A stretch of DNA of 14,521 bases from an uncultured Acidimicrobiaceae bacterium (GTDB lineage: Bacteria; Actinomycetota; Acidimicrobiia; Acidimicrobiales; Ilumatobacteraceae), in assembly GCA_903919215.1 (NCBI GenBank), contig CAIXHI010000499.1:1-14521 (forward strand). The letters run 5' to 3'. Position numbers and translations under genes: made by a program. Shown here one piece after another: positions 6,727 through 13,104 of the stretch. Position 1 is the stretch's first letter, and each line of letters starts with the position of its first letter. The notes beneath the pieces were generated by a model that was not told the DNA's origin, made no database searches, and saw only the letters and a program-made list of their open reading frames with translations.

Positions 6727-8331
6727 TCACCCGCCGCGGTGAGCCCGGTACCACTCGATCAGTGCGTTCGTACCCGAATCGTGCTGGGGCTCGTCGCTCG
6801 CACTGAGTTCGGGCGTGATCTTGTTGGCGAGCACCTTGCCAAGCTCCACACCCCACTGGTCGAAGCTGTTCACGCCCCAGATGACCCCCTGCACGAAGAC
6901 GATGTGTTCGTAGAGTGCGATGAGTTGGCCCAGCACGCCGGGTGTCAGGCGCGGGGCCAGGATCGTCGTGCTGGGACGGTTCCCCGGGAAGACCCGATGG
7001 GCCTGTTGGTGCGCAGGAATACCCTCGGCCACCACCTCGTCGAGCGTCTTCCCGAACGCGAGCGCCTCGCCTTGGGCGAACAGGTTCGACATCAGCAGAT
7101 CGTGCTGCGCGAGCAGTGGGTGGTTGGGTTGCGCGAAGCCGATGAAGTCGACCGGCACCAGTCGGGTTCCCTGGTGCAACAGTTGGTAGAACGCGTGCTG
7201 CCCGTTCGTACCAGGCTCACCCCAGATCACCGGCCCGGTGCTGACGGCAACTTCGCCGCCATCGACGCGTACGCGCTTCCCGTTGCTCTCCATGTCGAGT
7301 TGCTGCAGATAGGCGGTGAACCGGCGGAGCTCATGCGCATACGGCAACACGGCCTTCGTCTCGGCGCCCAGCACGTTGTGGTACCAGATGCCCAGCAACG
7401 CCATGAGCACCGGCGCGTTCTCGGCAAATGGTGCTGTGCAGAAGTGCCGATCCACGGTGTGGAACCCGGCGAGGAACTCGCGGAACCCATCGGGTCCGAT
7501 CGCCAGCATCAGCGACAGGCCGATGGCAGAGTCGACCGAGTAGCGGCCGCCCACCCAGTCCCAGAACCCGAACATGTTGGACGTGTCAATGCCGAACGCA
7601 GCTACCGCCTCCGCGTTCGTGCTCACGGCGACGAAGTGCTTCGACACCGCTGTCGCACCGAGCGAAGCCGTCAGCCAGCGACGAGCCTCAGTCGCATTCG
7701 CGAGCGTCTCGATCGTGGTGAACGTCTTCGAACTGACCACGACGAGCGTCGTGGCCGGGTCGAGATCCGCCAGGTTTGAGTGGATGTCGGCACCGTCGAC
7801 GTTGCTGACGAAACGGCACGACAAGCCTGGCTGACCGAAGGCCTCGGTGGCCAGGTAGGCCATCGCCGGCCCAAGATCGCTGCCACCGATGCCGATGTTC
7901 ACGATCGTGCGGATTCGCTCACCGGTGGCACCCCGCCACTCGCCGCTGCGCACCCTGTCTGCAAACGTTGCCATCCGGTCGAGCACATCGTGCACATCGG
8001 GAATGACATCGTGTCCCTCCACCACCACGGTGGCCGAACGCGGTGCTCGCAGCGCAGTGTGCAGCACAGCTCGCCGCTCGGTGGGGTTCACCTGCTCACC
8101 AGCAAACATCGCGTCGCGTCGCGACGCGACGCCGGCGACCTCGGCGACGGCGAGCAGCGCAGCCATCACATGGTCATCGACGAGGTGCTTCGAGTAGTCC
8201 ACACGCAAGTCAGCAACCTGCACGACGTACCGCTCGGAGCGTTCCGGGTCGGCGGCGAAGAGGGTGCGCAGATGACCCGGCGCTGGTGTGGCCTGCAGCG
8301 CAGCCCACTCGGGGGTCGTGGAAATGTCCAT
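6727..8331 (-). CDS. pgi: Glucose-6-phosphate isomerase
   Basis: A 534-residue cytoplasmic enzyme of standard length that interconverts glucose 6-phosphate and fructose 6-phosphate in glycolysis and gluconeogenesis. Both family signatures are present: FWDWVGGRYSVDSAIG (from 256) and GVNSFDQWGVELGK (486-499). The phosphate-binding SIS loops NIGIGGSDLG (145-154) and SSKTFTT (200-206) are intact. Catalytic residues fit E348 (MESNGK), H379 (GTNGQHAFY) and K499. The ATG at 8331 gives the natural N-terminus (MDISTTPEW); the 20-residue in-frame extension upstream crosses the promoter box. The coding strand contains a perfect 22-bp palindrome near codon 70. It faces the methyltransferase gene with nine bases between stops. 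The upstream membrane-protein gene is on the same strand 89 bp away, but pgi appears to have its own promoter. Confidence 0.98.
   Translation of the reverse strand: MDISTTPEWAALQATPAPGHLRTLFAADPERSERYVVQVADLRVDYSKHLVDDHVMAALLAVAEVAGVASRRDAMFAGEQVNPTERRAVLHTALRAPRSATVVVEGHDVIPDVHDVLDRMATFADRVRSGEWRGATGERIRTIVNIGIGGSDLGPAMAYLATEAFGQPGLSCRFVSNVDGADIHSNLADLDPATTLVVVSSKTFTTIETLANATEARRWLTASLGATAVSKHFVAVSTNAEAVAAFGIDTSNMFGFWDWVGGRYSVDSAIGLSLMLAIGPDGFREFLAGFHTVDRHFCTAPFAENAPVLMALLGIWYHNVLGAETKAVLPYAHELRRFTAYLQQLDMESNGKRVRVDGGEVAVSTGPVIWGEPGTNGQHAFYQLLHQGTRLVPVDFIGFAQPNHPLLAQHDLLMSNLFAQGEALAFGKTLDEVVAEGIPAHQQAHRVFPGNRPSTTILAPRLTPGVLGQLIALYEHIVFVQGVIWGVNSFDQWGVELGKVLANKITPELSASDEPQHDSGTNALIEWYRAHRGG
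8111..8132. repeat. Perfect 22-bp palindrome inside pgi
   Basis: GCGTCGCGTCG is followed at once by its own reverse complement, with no loop base. It falls in codons for VASRRDA at about residues 67-74 of pgi. Repeated GTCGC/GCGAC units build it. It could be a protein-binding or cruciform site, or simply chance from Ala/Arg/Val/Ser codons in GC-rich DNA. Confidence 0.6.
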
Positions 8332-8339
8332 CACCCGAG

Positions 8340-8345
8340 ACGCTA
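8340..8345 (-). promoter_or_regulatory. -10 box of the pgi promoter, near-leaderless
   Basis: On the minus strand TAGCGT precedes the pgi ATG by eight bases, so transcription would begin one or two bases before the start codon. Upstream at 8363-8373, over the expected -35 position, is GCACC-A-GGTGC (minus-strand reading), a small perfect inverted repeat that may be an operator. Confidence 0.45.
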
Positions 8346-8420
8346 GCCAGCAGGCCGTGCCAGCACCTGGTGCAGGAACCCGCGCCGGCAACGGCCGTCA
8401 CCGGGCGGTGGACGACCGAC

Positions 8421-9137
8421 TCAGCGGAAGGTCAGCGAATCCAACACGGCCTGACACTCAGTTGGCAACCCCGATGAGCTGCCTTCGCAGACGACCGACA
8501 CCAAGATTGAGCCGCGCATCGCGGTCGTCACCGACGTCTGCACATTGGCCACTGTCACCATGTTCTGCAGCGCTGACCGACCGTGCAGTCGCATGCTGGC
8601 CGTCGCGGACACCGTACCTGCCGAGCGTTGGGCAACATCCGCGACCGCGGCCCGTTGCATCTCGTCCAGCATCGCTGCGGCTCGCGTCGGATCTGTGGCC
8701 TCGCCGGGGAAGATGAAGTCCGTGTCGATCATCGACACGATCAGCTCAACGTCGGCCGTCGTCGCGGTCCACCTCGACACCTGGGTCTGGGCGCCGAGCA
8801 TCACCTCGCGCGAATCAGTGCGTAACGGTGGGGCGGGAAGTGTCACGCTGAACATCACGGTCCCCACCGTGTTCCCGGCGTTCGCTGCTCGGTCAGCGCT
8901 CGACCACATCGCATGGCCGGCAACGACCAAGCCCGCCACCAGCCCGGCGAACACCAAGAATCCGCCAGCGGAGGCAGCGCTCACACGGTGCCGGCGGTGG
9001 CTGTTCGCCATTCGCAGCGAGTGCAAATCGTTCGCCGCGCGCAGGGCATCGTGGTAGTTCAGCTGTGTGTCCGAACCCGGCGGCCGACCCGACTTGAGGT
9101 CGGGTAGCCGCGGTGTGAAGCCGTGGGTCTGCATCAT
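8421..9137 (-). CDS. Single-pass membrane protein with extracytoplasmic domain, unknown function
   Basis: From the ATG at 9137 the product has 238 residues. A cytoplasmic tail (1-53, ending in basic SHRRHR) precedes one transmembrane segment (~54-76, rich in G, A, V, L), then an outer domain of ~160 residues with two cysteines (C217, C228) that could form a disulfide. The C-terminal layout (GRSALQNMV, repeated beta-like stretches, then AVLDSLTFR) recalls PsbP-like or LpqN-like secreted domains of actinobacteria, but I do not recognise a named family. Start choice is uncertain. ATG 9134 is next to 9137; GTG 9203 adds 22 residues of poorer composition; ATG 9011 would drop the tail but keep the membrane anchor. 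Good G/C at third positions between 9011 and 9137 supports the longer form. It lies upstream of pgi and diverges from the lipoprotein operon. Confidence 0.75.
   Translation of the reverse strand: MMQTHGFTPRLPDLKSGRPPGSDTQLNYHDALRAANDLHSLRMANSHRRHRVSAASAGGFLVFAGLVAGLVVAGHAMWSSADRAANAGNTVGTVMFSVTLPAPPLRTDSREVMLGAQTQVSRWTATTADVELIVSMIDTDFIFPGEATDPTRAAAMLDEMQRAAVADVAQRSAGTVSATASMRLHGRSALQNMVTVANVQTSVTTAMRGSILVSVVCEGSSSGLPTECQAVLDSLTFR
9087..9105. repeat. 7-bp stem-loop near the 5' end of the membrane-protein gene
   Basis: ACCCGAC, loop TTGAG, then GTCGGGT: a perfect stem. It lies in codons ~11-17 of the membrane protein if the start is 9137, or in the untranslated leader if the start is 9011. 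No T-run follows on either strand, so it is not a standard terminator. Confidence 0.4.
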
Positions 9138-9310
9138 GCACCTGCATCGGACGACCCGTCGGCGCCCTTGAACAGGCTTGACGAAGCTTTCGGAATCGCT
9201 CACGCTCCGCGGCGCGCTCGCGCGGCGATCGCTCTAACGGGCCCTACGCGATCAACCTGGGTCGGGCTCGGTGTCGTGTGACTGGGTGAGTCTGTCTTGG
9301 GCAGCCGCCG

Positions 9311-9490
9311 GTGATCGGACCTTCCACCATCCGGACGGCCGCCGACGACAACGAACCCCTCGAGTCGAACGGTCGCTTCTGGCTCGATCGCCACCCGCGG
9401 TCGATCCACAAACTGCCGAGCACCAAGAAGACCGATACACCCCAGCGCCGCGCACAACTGTGGCACTGGATCGTTGCGGCGATGGACTGA
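9311..9490 (+). CDS. Possible small protein of 59 residues, unrecognised
   Basis: In the ~370-bp stretch between the divergent membrane-protein and lipoprotein genes, the frame from GTG 9311 to TGA 9488-9490 encodes 59 residues. Third codon positions are about 80% G or C while second positions are near half, which is the pattern of coding DNA here. The product is polar and basic in the middle (LDRHPRSIHKLPSTKK) and ends in WHWIVAAMD. No ribosome-binding site or leaderless -10 box precedes the GTG, and the frame is closed upstream by a TGA at 9287-9289. It could be a real small gene, or the remnant of a longer gene whose 5' part has been lost. I recognise no family. Its stop is 16 bases before the lipoprotein start. 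Nothing else recognisable lies between 9138 and 9310. Confidence 0.35.
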   Translation: MIGPSTIRTAADDNEPLESNGRFWLDRHPRSIHKLPSTKKTDTPQRRAQLWHWIVAAMD

Positions 9491-9494
9491 CTGT

Positions 9495-9500
9495 TACTCT
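9495..9500 (+). promoter_or_regulatory. -10 box of the lipoprotein/ABC operon promoter, leaderless
   Basis: TACTCT is followed by six bases and the ATG at 9507. A weak TTGCGG lies at 9474-9479, 15 bases upstream, slightly too close for a normal -35 box. The element probably drives all four genes from 9507 to 14306. Confidence 0.5.
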
Positions 9501-9506
9501 CGTTTG

Positions 9507-10187
9507 ATGCATGTGGGGCGTGGCCGGGGAGCCGCACATTTGGTTCTCGGGGTGACCGCTGCTGCGGCGTTGCTGCTGAGCGCTTGCGGCAAACAGGACT
9601 CCACCATCATCGTGCGATCCGCCGACGGTGTGCAGGTGATGACCCCCGCCGAGGTCGCTGCCATGCGCAACGCCATCGAGTCCACGATCGCCACCGTGCC
9701 CGGCGACACCGTGCCGCCCGGCGACGCCGTGCCACCCGGCAACGACGCGGCGAGCGGCGACACCGTGCCACAGAACCAGGACAACAGGCCGCCCGAGTTG
9801 CGCCTGTTCGACGCGTTCGGCAAGTTCCGCACGTGCATCGAAGACAAAGGCTTCGCCATCGAGGGCGACCTCCGCGATCCGAGCAACCCGGCCTACCTGC
9901 AACCCGGCTACAGCGAGACCATCCAGACCTGCGCCGCCCGATCCGACATCGTGAACGTGCTCGCCGAGGTGGAGGCCACGCGCTCCTCGCTCACTCCAGA
10001 GGAGGTTCAGACGCGCAACGAGACCTTCGTCAACTTGCGCGACTGCCTCATCGACAGAGGCTGGACCATCGAGACTCGCACGAGCGACATCGGCCTGCTC
10101 GAGCCGTCCGTCTTCCAGAACGCCGACGGTGAACTCGATGAGCGGGACATCAATCAATGTCTCTCGGGCCTGAACATTGGAACCTGA
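9507..10187 (+). CDS. Secreted lipoprotein with two paired-cysteine repeats, first gene of ABC exporter operon
   Basis: A 226-residue predicted lipoprotein. The signal peptide (residues 1-26) has basic residues, a hydrophobic core and the lipobox LSAC with C27 as the lipidated residue. A low-complexity linker (64-88) repeats P-G-D/N and D-T-V-P units. The C-terminal domain seems to be an internal duplication: FRTCIEDKGFAIEG with C110 and a partner C142, then LRDCLIDRGWTIET with C180 and a partner C218. Each half could close one disulfide. I do not recognise a named family. ATG 9507 is chosen because it gives a complete signal peptide and sits six bases from a TACTCT box. The adaptor gene follows after 15 bases with an AGGAG site, so the lipoprotein is likely an accessory part of the exporter, anchored on the outer face of the membrane. 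That role is inferred from the operon. Confidence 0.85.
   Translation: MHVGRGRGAAHLVLGVTAAAALLLSACGKQDSTIIVRSADGVQVMTPAEVAAMRNAIESTIATVPGDTVPPGDAVPPGNDAASGDTVPQNQDNRPPELRLFDAFGKFRTCIEDKGFAIEGDLRDPSNPAYLQPGYSETIQTCAARSDIVNVLAEVEATRSSLTPEEVQTRNETFVNLRDCLIDRGWTIETRTSDIGLLEPSVFQNADGELDERDINQCLSGLNIGT
9696..9770 (+). repeat. Low-complexity Pro/Gly/Asp linker repeats in the lipoprotein
   Basis: Codons 64-88 contain imperfect tandem copies of a VPPGDA/SGDTVP-like unit, three to four times. At DNA level the unit is roughly GTGCC-GCCCGGCGACGCC. It likely forms a flexible spacer between lipid anchor and domain, and could vary in copy number between strains. Confidence 0.6.
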
Positions 10188-10202
10188 CAGGAGCACGAAG
10201 AG

Positions 10203-12380
10203 ATGAAGAAGTCCCGACTGATCGCCATGATTTCAGTTGGCGTCGTAGCGCTGATCCTCGCTGGTGTCGCGATCGGCCAGATGACCTCCGACGATGCCGC
10301 GAGCGCCGAACTGCTCATCGTGCCGCGACCGGTCGAACGGCGCGACCTGACTGACATGGTCACAGTCAACGGTGAGGTGCGCCGCCAAGAGATCCAGGAG
10401 ATCAACCTTCCGGTCGACGGCAAGGTGAGCAACGTCTCGGTGGAGGATGGCGACACGGTCGACACCGGTGACGAACTGTTTGCCCTCGATGGCCGCACCG
10501 CCGTCGCAGTGTCGGGTGACTTCGCCTTCTACCGCCAACTCGACGTCGGCTCCGAGGGTCCTGATGTGAAGCAGCTCGAGACCATCCTCGCTGCCGGCGG
10601 CTACGACGTCCGCGACATCGACACACTGTTCACCGAGGAGACGCGGCGAGCGCTCGCCGAATGGCAACGAGACCGCGACTACGGCGGCGCCACCCCCGAG
10701 CAGGTCGAGACGATCACGGTCGGACTCAGTTCGAACAGCAACGGCTACCAGATTGGCAAGTCGAACACGGTTGCCTACACGATCAATCCGTCTGTCGCTG
10801 CGCCGTCGGGATTCGCAGGCGCAGGCCGCTCCTCGTCGGCACTCAGGTCGTTGCTGCCTCGCCCGGCCGAGGTCGGCACGCCGGCGAAGCCAGTCATCGA
10901 AGTGAGCGCCTCGGCGCTCGACGTCGACGAGGGCGATTCGGTCACGATCACCTTCACCGCCACCCCCGCACCCGAACGCGACACCAGCGTCGACCTCACC
11001 ATCGGCGGCAGCGCGACAAGCGGCACGCGCGACAACGGCAGCAACGACTACGAGACCATCGACAACTCGTTCGTCATGCCCGCCGGCCAGACCACCGTCA
11101 CGGTCACCGTGCCGGTGTGGGTCGATCAGGTGAAGGAGGCACGCGAAGACCTCACCGTCACCATCACCACCCAGTTCGGCAACGATCCCAACTACATCGT
11201 CGGTCCGTCCGACCAGGTGCGTGTGCGCATCGCTGCCAACGGCGACGACCTGGTGTCGTACATCACGGTCGATGCGTCGACGAATACGGTCGACGAGGGC
11301 AGTTCGGTGACGTTCACGCTCCGCACGACGGTGGAGAGCAACGAAGACCTCGACCTCTCGGTCGCCCTGTCCGGATCCGCGCAGCAGAACATCGACCTGG
11401 CGAAACTCAACCTCGACGAGATCACGATCCCTGCCGGGCAGAAGTCGACGACGCTGCAGGTGCAGACGAGACGCGACGATCTCGTCGAGGGTGACGAGTC
11501 GATCGTGTTGTCGGTGGTCGACACCGCCGACTATCAACTCGGCAGCCCGAGCACCGCCACGGTGAAGTTGGTGTCATCGGACCTGCCCGAGTTGACCCTC
11601 GCCGGCGGTGGCTCGATCTCGGAGGGGGGCTCGACCAGTTTCACGATCATCGCCGATGCCCCGGTCACCGACGACACGTCGATCAACTACCAGGTGGGTG
11701 GCACTGCGCAGCCAGGCACCGACTACAAGACGCTCACCGGCACCGTCATCATGCGCGCTGGCAACAGCAGAGTGTCGGTCACGATCAGCACCATCGACGA
11801 CGATGTCATCTTCCTGCCGAGCGACATGGTGGTTGCCGACTGGCCTGCGCGTGTCGGCACCGTGCTCGTCGATGAAGGTGAGTTCGTGCTGCAGGGTTCA
11901 CCCGTGCTCACGCTCAACGAGCCCGACTTCACCATCACGCTGTCGGTCACTGCTGGGGAACGTGCGGACCTCGAGATCGGGCAGAAGGTGTCGGTGAGCC
12001 TCGACTCGTCGGACCAGGATCTCGATGGTGCGATCGCCACCCTCGACGAGAACGCCACCATTGCCGATGACGGTTCCGAACTGTACGAGGGCACCATCGC
12101 CGTCGAGGGCGACGTCGCTGCTGTCGACGGTGCGCGCGCGACCATCGACGTCACGTTGTCCGAACGGCTGAACGTGTTGGCCGTACCGGTCGCTGCGGTC
12201 CTGCGATCGGCAGGCGGCGATGAGGTACGGGTCGTCAACGACGCAGGCACCATCACGCGGGTGAAGGTCACCATCGGCCTCGTCGACGGAGAGTGGGTCG
12301 AGATCGTCGAGGGCCTGACGGGCAACGAACTCGTCGTTGTCGACGTTGATCCGCAGGCCGACGTGGCGACAGGCAACTGA
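10203..12380 (+). CDS. MacA/HlyD-like exporter adaptor with inserted peptidoglycan-binding and Calx-beta domains
   Basis: A 725-residue membrane-anchored adaptor. An N-terminal transmembrane helix (7-26) is followed by the first half of a lipoyl-like domain (64-98, VDGKVSNVSVEDGDTVDTGD). A peptidoglycan-binding_1-like domain (~112-157, GSEGPDVKQLETIL, FTEETRRALAEWQ) and a linker come next. Three Calx-beta repeats begin near 229, 350 and 461, with VDEGDSVTITF, VDEGSSVTFTL and ISEGGSTSFTI cores. The second lipoyl half (~535-572, ARVGTVLVDEGEFVLQGSPVLTL), a beta-barrel (~573-655) and a membrane-proximal domain (~656-720, LAVPVAAVLRS) complete it. Canonical MacA has a helical hairpin between the lipoyl halves; here none is seen. 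Repeat 3 stops short. AGGAG at 10189-10193 lies nine bases before the ATG. Four bases separate it from the ATPase gene. It probably links transporter and cell wall in a monoderm; substrate unknown. Confidence 0.9.
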   Translation: MKKSRLIAMISVGVVALILAGVAIGQMTSDDAASAELLIVPRPVERRDLTDMVTVNGEVRRQEIQEINLPVDGKVSNVSVEDGDTVDTGDELFALDGRTAVAVSGDFAFYRQLDVGSEGPDVKQLETILAAGGYDVRDIDTLFTEETRRALAEWQRDRDYGGATPEQVETITVGLSSNSNGYQIGKSNTVAYTINPSVAAPSGFAGAGRSSSALRSLLPRPAEVGTPAKPVIEVSASALDVDEGDSVTITFTATPAPERDTSVDLTIGGSATSGTRDNGSNDYETIDNSFVMPAGQTTVTVTVPVWVDQVKEAREDLTVTITTQFGNDPNYIVGPSDQVRVRIAANGDDLVSYITVDASTNTVDEGSSVTFTLRTTVESNEDLDLSVALSGSAQQNIDLAKLNLDEITIPAGQKSTTLQVQTRRDDLVEGDESIVLSVVDTADYQLGSPSTATVKLVSSDLPELTLAGGGSISEGGSTSFTIIADAPVTDDTSINYQVGGTAQPGTDYKTLTGTVIMRAGNSRVSVTISTIDDDVIFLPSDMVVADWPARVGTVLVDEGEFVLQGSPVLTLNEPDFTITLSVTAGERADLEIGQKVSVSLDSSDQDLDGAIATLDENATIADDGSELYEGTIAVEGDVAAVDGARATIDVTLSERLNVLAVPVAAVLRSAGGDEVRVVNDAGTITRVKVTIGLVDGEWVEIVEGLTGNELVVVDVDPQADVATGN
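10887..11807 (+). repeat. Tandem Calx-beta repeat array (two full, one truncated) within the adaptor gene
   Basis: Codons ~229-535 hold three homologous units whose D/S-E-G cores lie at residues ~241, 363 and 473. Units 1 and 2 carry the closing E-D/E-G-D-E type segment (EAREDLTVTI; EGDESIVLSV). Unit 3 goes from ISTIDDD directly into the lipoyl sequence VIFLPSD and lacks about 30 residues. The units are diverged in DNA, so this is an old duplication. Confidence 0.75.
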
Positions 12381-12384
12381 GCTG

Positions 12385-13104
12385 ATGTCGATGGTGGTCG
12401 ACCCCGTCGAGCCGCTGCTCGAACTGATCGATGTGACCCGTAGCTACGGACATGGCGATGCGGCAGTAGCAGCACTGCGTCAGGTCTCGTTGCGCATCAT
12501 GCCGGGCGACTTCATGTCGATCATGGGTCCCTCGGGTAGCGGCAAATCCACCATGCTCGGGCTGCTCGGCTGCCTCGACGTACCCACCGAAGGTGTCATC
12601 AAGGTGGGCGGAGTCGACGTCACCTCACTTCCCGATAACGAGCGCAGCCGCGTGCGCGGCGACCGCATCGGCTTCGTGTTCCAACAGTTCCACCTCATCC
12701 CCCACCTCGATGCGGCGAGCAACGTCGGGACGGCCCTGCTCTATCGAGGGCTGCGCGCGAAGGAACGGCATGAACGTGCGCTCGCGGCGCTCGATCAGGT
12801 CGGACTGTCGCACCGCCACGACCATCGACCAGTGCAGTTGAGCGGCGGCGAGCAACAGCGTGTCGCGCTTGCTCGAGCCCTCGTCACGCAACCGAGCATC
12901 GTGCTCGGTGACGAGCCGACGGGCGCCCTCGACTCTCGCAACGCTGAACACGTGATGGAATTGTTCGCCTCGCTACAGTCGCCGGAGCGAGCGATCGTGC
13001 TCGTCACGCACGACCCCAACGTGGGCGCGGCGGCGCGGCGACGGGTGCGCATGCGCGACGGCGAGATTGTCGAAGATGAGACGGTGACGGTGGCGGTCCC
13101 ATGA
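12385..13104 (+). CDS. ABC transporter ATP-binding protein, MacB/LolD type
   Basis: A 239-residue cytoplasmic ATPase that powers the exporter. The motifs are complete: Walker A GPSGSGKST (48-56), Q-loop FVFQQFHLIP (97-106), signature LSGGEQQR (152-159), Walker B IVLGDEP (172-178, with catalytic E177), D-loop GALD and H-loop VTHD (H209). The FQQFHLIP Q-loop and DEPTGALD are characteristic of the MacB/LolD/FtsE group, not of importers. ATG 12385 is four bases after the adaptor stop; ATG 12391 in frame is the alternative, and the longer frame from 12337 overlaps the adaptor. The last four bases overlap the permease start (ATGA), so ATPase and permease are made together. Substrate unknown. Confidence 0.96.
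   Translation: MSMVVDPVEPLLELIDVTRSYGHGDAAVAALRQVSLRIMPGDFMSIMGPSGSGKSTMLGLLGCLDVPTEGVIKVGGVDVTSLPDNERSRVRGDRIGFVFQQFHLIPHLDAASNVGTALLYRGLRAKERHERALAALDQVGLSHRHDHRPVQLSGGEQQRVALARALVTQPSIVLGDEPTGALDSRNAEHVMELFASLQSPERAIVLVTHDPNVGAAARRRVRMRDGEIVEDETVTVAVP

Noticed and set aside
6727..6742. Hairpin TCACC-N6-GGTGA between the convergent methyltransferase and pgi genes as a bidirectional terminator
   Set aside because: The stem is only 5 bp, lies inside the pgi end, and has no T-run on either strand.
9252..10196. 314-residue minus-strand ORF opposite the lipoprotein gene
   Set aside because: The plus strand has a signal peptide, lipobox, promoter box and conserved operon spacing. The minus product shows only compositional bias.
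10233..11537. 434-residue minus-strand ORF opposite the adaptor gene
   Set aside because: It has no recognisable domain, is rich in R, D, H and V as expected from the complement of GC-rich codons, and is opposite a well-supported gene.
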